The notes under the pieces: generated by a model
What the model saw: only the letters and a program-made list of their open reading frames with translations
The model's database searches: none
What the model was told of the DNA's origin: nothing
Part shown: positions 33,569 to 42,009 of the stretch, piece by piece
How the letters are laid out: each line of letters opens with the position of its first letter
Position numbering within the stretch: the stretch's first letter is position 1
Position numbers and translations under genes: made by a program
Source of the DNA: UBA1424 sp041654095
GTDB lineage: Bacteria > Bacillota_I > Bacilli_A > RFN20 > CAG-826
Direction of reading: 5' to 3'
Length of the DNA: 60,217 nt
Assembly (NCBI GenBank): GCA_041654095.1
Contig: JBAZED010000008.1
Location: forward strand, 1 to 60,217

Positions 33569-34054
33569 ATGGAAGATTATCGTCAAAAATGTATTAACTT
33601 GCTTAAAGAACGAGGGGTAAATCTCAACGATATCGCCGATGCAGCTCGTTTCTTGCAAGCCGAATATCACGTTGATTTGCTGAAAGAGGAATTGCTGGAT
33701 TCAGTATTAAGCGTCCTGGCCAAACGCGAAGTTCAGCTGGCCATCATGACCGCGGTCGAACTCGATAAATTAGCTGAGAGCGGTAAGATGTTCGATAAGG
33801 ATCTCGAGGCTATTTTACTCCGCGACGAAGGCCTTTATGGCGTTGATGAAGTCATCGCTTATGGCATTTGCAATCTCTATGGCTCGATTGCTTTGACAAA
33901 CTTTGGTTTCATCGATAAAAAGAAATATGGAGTTATTGAAAATCTAAACAGCCGCGGCAAATCGTCAGGTGTCTGCAACACTTTTATCGATGATATCGTC
34001 GGGGCGATTGCCGCGAGTGCGGCGTCTCGTTTCGCTCATCGCTGGGCTCGGTAA
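33569..34054 (+). CDS. pgpA: Phosphatidylglycerophosphatase A family (YutG-like)
   Basis: 161 aa from the ATG at 33569, which follows AGGGGAA; the frame extends upstream to 33422 but would then contain the promoter. The C-terminal FIDDIVGAIAASAASRFAHRW matches the PgpA/YutG signature, and LLRDEGLYGVDEVIAYGI the middle. The family dephosphorylates phosphatidylglycerol phosphate to PG, though the soluble Bacillus-type subgroup is less certain; no membrane spans are seen here, unlike E. coli PgpA. It is first in an operon with cdaA (6-bp gap) and glmM. Confidence 0.8.
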   Translation: MEDYRQKCINLLKERGVNLNDIADAARFLQAEYHVDLLKEELLDSVLSVLAKREVQLAIMTAVELDKLAESGKMFDKDLEAILLRDEGLYGVDEVIAYGICNLYGSIALTNFGFIDKKKYGVIENLNSRGKSSGVCNTFIDDIVGAIAASAASRFAHRWAR

Positions 34055-34060
34055 AAAACT

Positions 34061-34849
34061 ATGAAAATACCGCTAGATTTTAATGCGCTGAACGTCTGGA
34101 TTGATTTAGGTCTCGGCGTTCTCCTCGCCGCTTTTTTCACCTTTGTATTATTTCGTATCACGAATCGCAAATTCGTCCTCTTATATTCTTCATTGAGCGT
34201 CATCGCCCTCGTCCTTTCTTGGCTCTTTGCCCTCGACTTAGTAAGAACCGTTTTAGCGGTTGTACTAACGACATCTGCGACGGTCGTTCTATTTGTTAAT
34301 ATCAGCCGTATTCGCCCCTTAATCGCTAGCGAAATGAAGGGCAAAACACTCTTTGGCTTCCGCCCGAAAACGCCGGAAAAAATCTTCGATCGCGAAGCTA
34401 TGTATCGAAAAGTAAATGACGCTATTCTAGCGCTTAGCAAGCAGAAGATCGGGGCTTTGGTCACGTTTGAAAAAACGATGTTGTTGACTGATGTCATCAA
34501 GAGCGGGACGATGGTCAACGCTCCGGTGAGCGCCGAATTGATTATGACTATTTTCTATCCTGGCACGCGCCTTCATGATGGCGCGATGGTTATTCGCGGC
34601 GACACGATATTGGCGGCCAGCGTCTACTTCACCCCGACGACTAAACCGTTGACGGGCAAGTACGGTTCGCGACACCGCGCCGCCATCGGCATCAGCGAGA
34701 TGTCCGATGCGGTAACCGTCGTCGTCAGCGAAGAGACGGGGCGCATTTCAATCGCATATCGCGGCGAACTCCGGCCTGTCACGGTCGACACTTTCTTCAG
34801 AGTCTTCCAAGAGTACATGATGGAAGCGACCGACGAAGAAGCCGAATAA
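34061..34849 (+). CDS. cdaA: Diadenylate cyclase CdaA
   Basis: 262 aa. Three N-terminal spans (about 12-33, 38-58, 63-82) are followed by the DAC domain, with catalytic DGA in RLHDGAMVI (Asp about 172) and RHRAA (about 204-208) in YGSRHRAAIGISE. It makes cyclic di-AMP from two ATP at the membrane; c-di-AMP governs potassium uptake and cell-wall homeostasis in Firmicutes. In most of them cdaR lies between cdaA and glmM, but here glmM follows directly after 13 bp. There is no strong Shine-Dalgarno; translation may be coupled to pgpA. Confidence 0.96.
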   Translation: MKIPLDFNALNVWIDLGLGVLLAAFFTFVLFRITNRKFVLLYSSLSVIALVLSWLFALDLVRTVLAVVLTTSATVVLFVNISRIRPLIASEMKGKTLFGFRPKTPEKIFDREAMYRKVNDAILALSKQKIGALVTFEKTMLLTDVIKSGTMVNAPVSAELIMTIFYPGTRLHDGAMVIRGDTILAASVYFTPTTKPLTGKYGSRHRAAIGISEMSDAVTVVVSEETGRISIAYRGELRPVTVDTFFRVFQEYMMEATDEEAE

Positions 34850-34862
34850 AGGAGAATCCATC

Positions 34863-36194
34863 ATGACTAAATATTTTGGCACGGACGGTGTCCGCGGTCG
34901 CGTCGACGAAAAATTGACGACCGAAATGGCCTATCGCATCGGGCGTTTTATCGGCCAATATCCCGATGGCAAGCGCAATAAAATAATTATATCTCGTGAC
35001 ACGAGAATTTCAGGAGACGCACTTCTTGAAGCCTTGATTAAAGGCATTCGCTTGAGCGGTGGCAATGTTTACGACGAAGGCATTTCGACGACCCCATCAA
35101 TATCCTATCTTGTCGATATAATAGGCTTTGATTACGGAATTATGATCAGTGCTTCGCACAACCCCTTCTATGATAATGGCATTAAAATATTCGACTCAAA
35201 AGGTAAAAAACTCTCGTCGGACATCGAAGAATTGATTGAAGCATATATCGATTCTCCGACCGACTTTCTTCCCGAGCACCGCGGTGATCGAGCCGGGCGC
35301 CTAGTCGATGGAACGGACCTCCGCGACGAATATATTTCTTTTTTGGCTTCGAAAGCGAAATTTGATTTCTCAAATCTCCACATCCTCGTCGATTGCGCGA
35401 ATGGTTCGGCCTCCAACATCGCTCCCGAGGTCTTTAAACGCCTCGGCATCAAAGCTGATTTTATCAATGATAAGCCCAACGGTTTGAACATCAACGAAAA
35501 ATGCGGATCCACCCATCTTGAACAATTGGTCGAACTCAGCAAGAACAAGAAATACGATTTATGCTTCGCCTTCGACGGCGATGCCGATCGCCTCTTAATT
35601 GCCAAAGATGGTGAAGTTATCGATGGCGACATGATGATTTACATGAACGCCATCTCCAAATCCGACCGCGAGAAACTCGACAATAATGCGGTGGTCATCA
35701 CCGTCATGTCGAATCTCGGCCTCAAATTGGCTTTGGAGAAAAAGAACATCCAGTACATCGAAGTCGATGTCGGAGATAAGTACGTCCAAGCTAAACTTGA
35801 AGAACTTGATCTATCGCTGGGTGGCGAACAATCGGGACATATTATTTTCTATCACGACTTAAATACCGGCGACGGCATTTTGACGGCGATTAAAATGATG
35901 ACCCTCTATGTCGGCAATGGTTATTCATTTGATGAGCTGAGGAAGGATTTATCCATTTTTCCACAGGTTCTCATCAATGTTAAGGTCAATGATAAAAAAG
36001 CTATTTTGGCCGATGCTGAGCTTATCGCGCTGGTCAACCGCGAAAAAGCCCGCCTTGGTAAAGAGGGACGTTTGTTAGTTCGTCCGAGCGGCACTGAATC
36101 GCTCGTGCGAGTCATGACCGAAGCCCGCACGCTCGAGATTTGCCATGATGTCTGCAACCGCATCGAAAACTATATCGTGAAGCTGGGATTGTAA
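34863..36194 (+). CDS. glmM: Phosphoglucosamine mutase
   Basis: 443 aa, the normal length. The N-terminal KYFGTDGVRGRV, active-site Ser in MISASHNPFYDNGIKIFD (about 98), metal-binding loop FAFDGDADRLL (about 238-248), sugar-binding GGEQSGHII (about 320) and phosphate-binding RPSGTESLVRVM (about 410) are all intact. It interconverts glucosamine-6- and -1-phosphate for UDP-GlcNAc and cell-wall synthesis, and in Firmicutes can bind and restrain CdaA, consistent with the operon. GGAG precedes the ATG; a hairpin terminator follows. Confidence 0.97.
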   Translation: MTKYFGTDGVRGRVDEKLTTEMAYRIGRFIGQYPDGKRNKIIISRDTRISGDALLEALIKGIRLSGGNVYDEGISTTPSISYLVDIIGFDYGIMISASHNPFYDNGIKIFDSKGKKLSSDIEELIEAYIDSPTDFLPEHRGDRAGRLVDGTDLRDEYISFLASKAKFDFSNLHILVDCANGSASNIAPEVFKRLGIKADFINDKPNGLNINEKCGSTHLEQLVELSKNKKYDLCFAFDGDADRLLIAKDGEVIDGDMMIYMNAISKSDREKLDNNAVVITVMSNLGLKLALEKKNIQYIEVDVGDKYVQAKLEELDLSLGGEQSGHIIFYHDLNTGDGILTAIKMMTLYVGNGYSFDELRKDLSIFPQVLINVKVNDKKAILADAELIALVNREKARLGKEGRLLVRPSGTESLVRVMTEARTLEICHDVCNRIENYIVKLGL

Positions 36195-36202
36195 GATGTT
36201 TG

Positions 36203-36230
36203 AAAGTAGAGTCTGTATCTCTACTTTTAT
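36203..36230 (+). terminator. Terminator after glmM
   Basis: AAAGTAGAG and CTCTACTTT pair perfectly (9 bp) around TCTGTAT and run into TATT. It marks the end of the pgpA-cdaA-glmM operon. Confidence 0.6.
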
Positions 36231-36296
36231 TACATAGAGACTAAAAAAAACATACGCTTTTATTAAGCGCTGATCACAAACGTAGAAAGAGAGCCT

Positions 36297-36893
36297 ATGG
36301 ACAAAAAGCAATTTTACGATTTCATCATCAAAATGCAGGCCATTTCGAAAATTGGCCTCCTATATTCAAAAGACCCTTATGCTCTAGACAATTATCGGCA
36401 AATTAACGATCTGAGCGCTGAGATGCTGTCGACTTTCATGGATACCAAATTCGACCGCCCCAACTATTTTAAGCGCGATGTCTATCCGACTCCGAACGTC
36501 TCGGTGCGAACAGTCGTTTTGAATGAAAATGGACATCTTTTACTCGTCAAAGAAGCAAAGACTGGCAATTACTCGCTGCCCGGCGGGTGGTGCGATATGT
36601 ATGATTCGCCGAGCGAAGCGGCTTTAGCCGAAGTTTCGCAGGAAGCCGGGCTCGACATCGAAATCGTCCGCCTCGTCGGCGTCATCAACCGCACCCCGCA
36701 CACCGCTGTTCCCGAATACGTCATCTGCTTTGAGGGGCGAGCTACTTCCCCCTTTCACGCTCACTGTCACGAAACGACCGAAGTCAACTATTTTCCGCTC
36801 GATGCTCTACCTGAACTTTCACCCAAATTGCAGCGCGATGAATTCATGCGCATCGTCGAAGCGTGCCGCGATGGGAAAATTATTTATGATTGA
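36297..36893 (+). CDS. Nudix hydrolase with N-terminal YjhB-type extension
   Basis: 198 aa. The helical N-terminal arm (1-60) matches the extension of the YjhB/ADP-ribose pyrophosphatase-like subgroup. The Nudix domain starts at SVRTVVLNENGHLLLVKEA and carries SLPGGWCDMYDSPSEAALAE (about 92-111), then VSQEAGL. Against the consensus G(x5)E(x7)REUxEExGU the box reads D for the first E, A for R and Q for one E, while the final Glu and both Gly remain. Activity may be altered or metal use changed. AGAGAG precedes the ATG. Its substrate is unpredictable. Confidence 0.82.
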   Translation: MDKKQFYDFIIKMQAISKIGLLYSKDPYALDNYRQINDLSAEMLSTFMDTKFDRPNYFKRDVYPTPNVSVRTVVLNENGHLLLVKEAKTGNYSLPGGWCDMYDSPSEAALAEVSQEAGLDIEIVRLVGVINRTPHTAVPEYVICFEGRATSPFHAHCHETTEVNYFPLDALPELSPKLQRDEFMRIVEACRDGKIIYD

Positions 36894-36897
36894 TGGT

Positions 36898-36919
36898 TTT
36901 AAGAATTTTTCTTAAATTT
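36898..36919 (+). terminator. AT-rich hairpin after the Nudix gene
   Basis: TTTAAGAA and TTCTTAAA pair around TTT and are followed by TTTC. It is weak because the stem is almost all A-T. Confidence 0.3.
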
Positions 36920-36971
36920 CTATAAAGAGTCATATTTATTTGATAAAGTTATTAAGAGGAGAATAGAAAGC

Positions 36972-37427
36972 GTGAACCGAGCCAAATCCTATCATCGCAT
37001 CTTCGCTAATCTCTTTGACCTTGTCATTCTCGTCGCGATTATTTTACTTTTGACTTTTCGGTCGCTCATCTCGCTGATCATGGGCCTCATCAATCCGACC
37101 GCCCTCGACAGCCTCGCCCTCTATCTATCGGCTTTCGGCTCCGGAGCCTTGGCATTGATGGCTGTGATCGTCTATTTCGTCGCCCTCCCTATTTTTTGGA
37201 ATGGTCAGACGCTCGGGAAGAGGTTTTTCAAGATTCGGATTATCAAAAACGATGGTTCGGCCATCGATTTCAAGACCATCTTTTTACGAGAGATGGTCCG
37301 CACTTCGCTCTTTATTTTGACCTTTGGAATCAGCGCCTTTGCCGACACGATTGTTTTGCTCTTTTCAAAACAGCGCATCGGCTTTTATGATTATGTTGCC
37401 GCAACACAAGTAATCGATATCGATTAA
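36972..37427 (+). CDS. RDD family membrane protein
   Basis: 151 aa beginning at GTG with AGAGGAGA upstream. The RDD signature reads YHRIFANLFDLVILV (Arg and Asp of the first helix, 6-20). Spans are at about 14-38, 53-76 and 103-126, with the G-K motif NGQTLGKRFFKIRIIK (77-92) between the second and third. RDD proteins are small integral membrane proteins with proposed transport roles (some act as Na+/H+ antiporters); the function here is not known. deoD starts 15 bp later. Confidence 0.88.
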   Translation: MNRAKSYHRIFANLFDLVILVAIILLLTFRSLISLIMGLINPTALDSLALYLSAFGSGALALMAVIVYFVALPIFWNGQTLGKRFFKIRIIKNDGSAIDFKTIFLREMVRTSLFILTFGISAFADTIVLLFSKQRIGFYDYVAATQVIDID

Positions 37428-37442
37428 CAGGAGGATAATTAT

Positions 37443-38162
37443 ATGGGAACACCGCACATCAATGCTGAACAGGGAGCCTTTGCCAAAGTCGTTTTAATGC
37501 CGGGTGATCCGCTTCGCGCGAAATGGATTGCCGAGAATTTTTTAGTCGACGCCAAGTTGGTGAATGATGTTCGCGGCATCTTGGGTTTTACGGGCTATAC
37601 CAAAAATGGTAAGCGAGTCTCAGTCATGGCGTCAGGGATGGGTCAGCCATCGATCGGCATTTACTCACATGAGCTGTATACGGGTTATGGCGTGGAAGCG
37701 ATCATCCGCGTCGGAACATGCGGCTCGTACCAAGAAAAAGTCAATTTATTCGATGTTCTGGCTTGTCAGACAGCCTCGACCGACTCCAACTGGGCCGCTC
37801 AATTCGACCTCAAAGGCGGGACGTACTCGGCCGGTGCCGATTTCGATTTATTGCTCAAAGCTCATGAGGTTTTAAAAGCTCGTCACATGCCCTTACATGT
37901 CGGCAATATCCTCTCGGCCGACGTCTTTTATGACGTCGATCGCAATTCATGGAAGAAGTGGGCCGCGCTCGGCGTCATGGGTGTCGAGATGGAATCATAC
38001 AGCCTTTATACAACGGCGGCTCGCCTCAGCAAAAGAGCCTTGTGCTTGTTGACGGTCACCGATCATTTCCTCAAGAGTGAAAAGGCGACGAGCGAACAGA
38101 GGCAATTAGGACTTGGCAAGATGATCGAAGTCGCGATTGAGGTCGCTGAATCCTTCGCTTGA
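37443..38162 (+). CDS. deoD: Purine-nucleoside phosphorylase, DeoD type
   Basis: 239 aa, typical of the hexameric enzyme. It has TPHINAEQGAFAKVVLMPGD (3-22; phosphate-contacting Gly and nearby Arg in PLRAKWIAE), IRVGTCGSYQ (about 84-93) with phosphate loop residues, and MGVVEMES-like MGVEMESYSLYTTAARL (about 178-194), whose E-M-E binds ribose. The general acid Asp lies in TVTDHFL (about 204). It splits purine (deoxy)nucleosides with phosphate for salvage. AGGAGG precedes the ATG by 9 bp. Confidence 0.96.
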   Translation: MGTPHINAEQGAFAKVVLMPGDPLRAKWIAENFLVDAKLVNDVRGILGFTGYTKNGKRVSVMASGMGQPSIGIYSHELYTGYGVEAIIRVGTCGSYQEKVNLFDVLACQTASTDSNWAAQFDLKGGTYSAGADFDLLLKAHEVLKARHMPLHVGNILSADVFYDVDRNSWKKWAALGVMGVEMESYSLYTTAARLSKRALCLLTVTDHFLKSEKATSEQRQLGLGKMIEVAIEVAESFA

Positions 38163-38173
38163 TATTTGATTGA

Positions 38174-38794
38174 ATGATCGAGTTAAAAATAGCGTTTATC
38201 ACCACGGCGACGCTGGCTGGATTGCTTCTTCTTTTCATCCTTTTTTTCAAGCCGATCAAAAACGCAATCTGCAAGCGCAACTTCGTTCGCATTTATGGGC
38301 GTGGAATCTATCAAATCGCCCTCGACAATGATTTCTATTTAATTAATCAATTCGGTCTTCTTCGCGAAGAGGGAACGATTAAGAATATCGATCACATCCT
38401 CTTCGGGACGAAATGGATTTTCGTAATCAAAGATTGCTATTATCCGGGCGCGATTAGCGCCAAGGAAAATGACGCCTCGTGGATTCACTACCTCAGCAGG
38501 AAGAAAAAGCACTATATCGACAATCCACTAAAAGTGAATGCCAAGAACGTCAAGGATCTGTCGATGATTACCCAAATTGATATAAATATGCTAATATCGG
38601 TTGTTGTGATCAACGACGATTGTCTCATCGGCCCTTTTGAGCGGACGTCGCGGACGAATTTCTTGGTGCCGCGCAATCAAATTCGGAAATTGATTAACGC
38701 CTTGGAAAACCAAGAAGTCGAAGCGATTGACGAAGAGGCGCTCGACCGGGCCGTCAAAGAAATAGATCGCCTCAACCTGAATCACAAAAGATGA
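38174..38794 (+). CDS. NERD-like domain protein with membrane anchor, catalytic motif altered
   Basis: 206 aa. A hydrophobic helix spans 8-27. The middle resembles the nuclease-related NERD domain: NIDHILFGTKWIFVIKDCYYPG (about 72-93), where NERD proteins normally read IDH...GvfvIEvKnw.G. The usual E-x-K pair is replaced by K-D-C, so nuclease activity is probably lost. The rest is alpha/beta with a charged C-terminal helix. It overlaps the next membrane-protein gene by 4 bp (ATGA), so the two are translated together. Function unknown. Confidence 0.65.
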   Translation: MIELKIAFITTATLAGLLLLFILFFKPIKNAICKRNFVRIYGRGIYQIALDNDFYLINQFGLLREEGTIKNIDHILFGTKWIFVIKDCYYPGAISAKENDASWIHYLSRKKKHYIDNPLKVNAKNVKDLSMITQIDINMLISVVVINDDCLIGPFERTSRTNFLVPRNQIRKLINALENQEVEAIDEEALDRAVKEIDRLNLNHKR

Positions 38795-39825
38795 ACATCT
38801 CCCAAAAAGCTTGGCAATCATATCGCAAGTACTTCGGCAGCAAAATCGCCATCGCCCTTTCGTTTACCGTTTTTGTCCTGGCCTCATTGGCGATCGGCAT
38901 GATCGATATGCTCTTTTTCATAATCTTGATTCCGTTTGTCATTCTGCCGCTTTTCATTTGTCTGCAACTGGCCACCAGCGCGTTTCGCAAGGGCATGATC
39001 TTGAGCCAGAAAAATTTCTTTGGCTTTTATAAGACGGCTTTTACACCGCCGCTGAGCGGTTCCTATCAAGTTTTTTCTTCCTTTTTAAAAGCCGCCCTCA
39101 TCCATTTGGGTTTATCTCTCGTGATCAATATCGCCTTAATTCAGGTTTTTCAATCCAGCGATGCGGCTTTTTCGCAGTTTCTGACGAGCCTCATCGTCTT
39201 GATTAGCAGCGGCGGATATCAAGAAGCGCAGACCGCGATCGCGGCGAATCCCACGATCATGTTCATTTCGGGGACGTCGGCTCTGATCAGCGGCGGTTTG
39301 AGCCTCCTGGCCTTTCTTCATTTCATCGGCCGCAATTCGATTGTTCCCCACTTGGCGTTTTCAATGTCGCTCCTGCCTGGCAAAATTGCCTATTCCGTCC
39401 ATCGCCAAGGATTGCGCTTTTTTAAGCGCGAGTTCAATCTCGACTATTACAAGGCTCTATGGCTCGGCGGACCTTTAGTTTTATTAGGTTTTGCCGGGGG
39501 AGTTTTCGCCACCTATTTCCTGACGTCGAATTCGTACCTCGTCCTCTTAGCCGGCTTTGCCGGAACTTTCATTGTCATCACGCCTTTTTTACCTTATTTT
39601 CTCGACGTCATCGAAGAGTTGTTTAATAAGTATAAAGATCGCTATTTGCAGGTGTCGATCGATGAAGCCAAGAAAGTCTATGAAGAGATCAAGGCGGCTC
39701 GCGAAATGAATGAAGAACAGCAGGATGAAATCGATAGGCTGATCGAAGATTTAGAGAAGAAAACAACTTCAACAGATGAACAAGAGGATGAAGATAATGA
39801 CAAAAATGATCCGTCCAACCATTAA
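38791..39825 (+). CDS. Polytopic membrane protein with acidic coiled C-terminus
   Basis: 344 aa. About five to six membrane spans are seen: 20-55, 92-115, 124-140, 158-180, 226-247 and 252-272. Residues about 275-344 form a charged cytoplasmic tail, with heptad-like DEAKKVYEEIKAAREM and EEQQDEIDRLIEDLEKK, ending in a Glu/Asp-rich stretch. The overall plan recalls the YesL/YhgE-like or Yip1-type membrane proteins, but I do not recognise a family. It is coupled to the NERD-like gene and is closed by a bidirectional hairpin. Confidence 0.7.
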   Translation: MNISQKAWQSYRKYFGSKIAIALSFTVFVLASLAIGMIDMLFFIILIPFVILPLFICLQLATSAFRKGMILSQKNFFGFYKTAFTPPLSGSYQVFSSFLKAALIHLGLSLVINIALIQVFQSSDAAFSQFLTSLIVLISSGGYQEAQTAIAANPTIMFISGTSALISGGLSLLAFLHFIGRNSIVPHLAFSMSLLPGKIAYSVHRQGLRFFKREFNLDYYKALWLGGPLVLLGFAGGVFATYFLTSNSYLVLLAGFAGTFIVITPFLPYFLDVIEELFNKYKDRYLQVSIDEAKKVYEEIKAAREMNEEQQDEIDRLIEDLEKKTTSTDEQEDEDNDKNDPSNH

Positions 39826-39827
39826 AA

Positions 39828-39847
39828 AAAGCCGCGTTTGCGGCTTT
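39828..39847. terminator. Bidirectional terminator
   Basis: AAAGCCGC and GCGGCTTT form a perfect 8-bp stem around GTTT, with A tract before and T residues after, so it can end the plus-strand membrane-protein operon and the minus-strand tRNA-Gly. Confidence 0.75.
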
Positions 39848-39856
39848 GATTTCATC

Positions 39857-39931
39857 TGGAGCAGGTGACGGGAATCGAACCCGCGTAACTACCTTGGCAA
39901 GGTAGTGTTCTACCATTGAACTACACCTGCG
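39857..39931 (-). tRNA. tRNA-Gly (GCC)
   Basis: Read on the minus strand: acceptor GCAGGTG/CACCTGC, anticodon stem CTACC/GGTAG with loop TTGCCAA (anticodon GCC), T arm GGGTTCGATTCCC, encoded CCA. The D and T arms match tRNA-Gly(CCC) at 33249. Confidence 0.95.
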
Positions 39932-40034
39932 AGATTTAGATGCGAGTAATATTATAAAGAAGTATCGATGATTATTCAAGCACGAAAAAATGTGTTAAAA
40001 TATGTTATTACTCATAGAGTAAAGGAAAAACAAT

Positions 40035-41699
40035 ATGGATGCCTTCAAACAACTTGCCGAACTAATCTTTCCGGAGATTCAAGAAACAATTGAAGATTTA
40101 GAAAAGCAATATCCGCCGCGCAGTTTAAAAGAAGGTGCACAGGTGACGCGTTTTGCCCCCTCTCCGACCGGCTTTTTGCACACCGGTTCTCTCTTCACGG
40201 CGATGGTGGCCAAAAAGGTTGCCAAGGATAGTGGCGGCGTTTTATTTCTCCGCCTTGAAGACACGGACACGAAGCGAGAAATATCGGGTAGCGGCGAACA
40301 GCTGATCTCCCAACTAGCCGAATTTGGCATCACCATCGATGAAGGCTATCTCGGCGATCGCGACATCGGCCAATACGGTCCATATCGGCAGAGCAAGAGA
40401 GCATACATCTATAAAGTCGTCATCAAGTATTTGATCTCCAGAAATCTAGCTTATCCTTGCTTTTGTTCCAATGAAGAATTAGATGCTTTGCGCAAAACGC
40501 AAGAAGCCCAAAAAGTCGTTCCCGGATACTATGGCAAATACGCAGTTTGTCGATATTTATCTCCCGAAGAAGCGACGGCTAAAATAAAAGCAGGGCTTCC
40601 GTATGTCATCCGTTTTCGCAGCGCGGGCGACCACCTTCGCAAAACGCTGATTAACGACTTAATTCGCGGCGATATTAACATCGCTGAAAACGACATTGAT
40701 ATCATCATCTTGAAATCAGATGGACTCCCAACTTATCACTTCGCCCATGTCGTCGATGACCATTTTATGCACACGACTATCATCACGCGAGGTGAGGAAT
40801 GGATTTCTTCATTGCCGATTCACATCGAGATTTTTAATGCTCTCAACTGGCGGGCACCTCACTACGCCCATCTCCCCCTGATCATGAAGCTCGAAAATGG
40901 CAACAAGCGAAAACTTTCCAAGCGCAAAGATCCGGAAGCGGCGGTCAGCTTTTTCATCGAAGACGGTTACCCACCGCGCGCCGTCATGGCCTATCTGATG
41001 TCGATCGCCAATTCGAATTTCGAGGAGTGGACCGAGCAAAGCAATATTTATGATATTGATAAATTCACTTTTAACCTCGATAAGATGTCGCTCGATGGCG
41101 CCTTGTTCGACCTTGATAAATTGACTTATTTCTCAAAAGAAGTCATTGCCCGGATGAGCGCCAACCGCTTGGCATCGCTCTCCAAAAAATGGGCCCTCAA
41201 TCACGCTCCTGAACTCCTCGATTTAATCAATCGGAGCAACGATTATTACGAGCAGATTCTCAACATCGAGCGCGAGAAGGAAAACCCTCGCAAAGATTTC
41301 GCCAAATATGGCGACATCTACAGCCATGTCCGCTTCTTCTATCACGACCATTACCTGCAATTAGCCAGCGGCGATTTGCCATTTAACGAGCGTTTAAAAC
41401 CTGAGACGATTCAGCATTTTCTCACCGCTTTTATCAATGAGAATAATTACGGTTTGGACAATGATAATTGGTTTTCTTCACTAAAAGAGATCGCCGCAAA
41501 ATGCGGGTTTGCTGCCAGCAACAAAGAGTATAAGAGCAATCCCTCGAACTTCGTCGGTCACGTCGGCGACGCCGCCGAAATTCTGCGCATTTCGCTGACC
41601 GCGAGCAAAAATTCGCCAAATCTGTGGTCCATCTTACAAGTTCTCGGCCGCGAAGAAGCCGACAAACGCCTCCAATATGTTATTGAAAAATTGGCCTAA
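40035..41699 (+). CDS. gltX: Glutamyl-tRNA synthetase
   Basis: 554 aa class I synthetase. The HIGH-type motif is FAPSPTGFLHTGSLFTA (about 36-52, with HTGS in place of HIGG), LRLEDTDTKR follows, and the KMSKS-type motif is KRKLSKRKDP (about 292-301). The N-terminal arm EKQYPPRSLKEGAQVTR and the diverged C-terminal anticodon domain fit the longer GluRS of Clostridia/Lactobacillales rather than the short E. coli type. It charges tRNA-Glu, and tRNA-Glu(CTC) lies just 21 bp downstream. AAAGGAA precedes the ATG. Confidence 0.95.
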   Translation: MDAFKQLAELIFPEIQETIEDLEKQYPPRSLKEGAQVTRFAPSPTGFLHTGSLFTAMVAKKVAKDSGGVLFLRLEDTDTKREISGSGEQLISQLAEFGITIDEGYLGDRDIGQYGPYRQSKRAYIYKVVIKYLISRNLAYPCFCSNEELDALRKTQEAQKVVPGYYGKYAVCRYLSPEEATAKIKAGLPYVIRFRSAGDHLRKTLINDLIRGDINIAENDIDIIILKSDGLPTYHFAHVVDDHFMHTTIITRGEEWISSLPIHIEIFNALNWRAPHYAHLPLIMKLENGNKRKLSKRKDPEAAVSFFIEDGYPPRAVMAYLMSIANSNFEEWTEQSNIYDIDKFTFNLDKMSLDGALFDLDKLTYFSKEVIARMSANRLASLSKKWALNHAPELLDLINRSNDYYEQILNIEREKENPRKDFAKYGDIYSHVRFFYHDHYLQLASGDLPFNERLKPETIQHFLTAFINENNYGLDNDNWFSSLKEIAAKCGFAASNKEYKSNPSNFVGHVGDAAEILRISLTASKNSPNLWSILQVLGREEADKRLQYVIEKLA

Positions 41700-41720
41700 A
41701 ACTGCTTAACTATTATTCGC

Positions 41721-41795
41721 GGTCCTATGGTCAAGCGGCTAAGACGCAACCCTCTCAAGGTTGAATCGCGGGTTCGATTCCCGCTAGGATCACCA
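41721..41795 (+). tRNA. tRNA-Glu (CTC)
   Basis: Acceptor GGTCCTA pairs with TAGGATC (one G-T pair); anticodon stem AACC/GGTT encloses CTCTCAA, anticodon CTC; T arm GGGTTCGATTCCC; encoded CCA. No separate promoter is evident between it and gltX, so it is probably on the gltX transcript. Confidence 0.94.
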
Positions 41796-41997
41796 TCGTG
41801 ATTTTAACGTATGCTCTATCGGTAGTGCGCTTATCAATAGATTAATTACTTCGCCGGTCATAAGAAACTAGTTGTATGCCGAAGCAACGCGTAACTTTTT
41901 ATTCGTTTTATCGCTCTTTTCCTTATACGGTTATTCTCATTAGAATATGCTTCAAATAATATCCTCGTACCAAATGTCAATAGCTCTTTCCTTGTGC

Positions 41998-42003
41998 TAA
42001 TAT
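41998..42003 (+). promoter_or_regulatory. Extended -10 with leaderless start
   Basis: TGC directly precedes TAATAT (41998-42003), an extended -10. The ATG at 42010 follows after 6 bp, where the transcript should start; no Shine-Dalgarno is present. A partial -35 (ATGTCA, 41974-41979) lies 18 bp upstream. Confidence 0.5.
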
Positions 42004-42009
42004 TAATGC

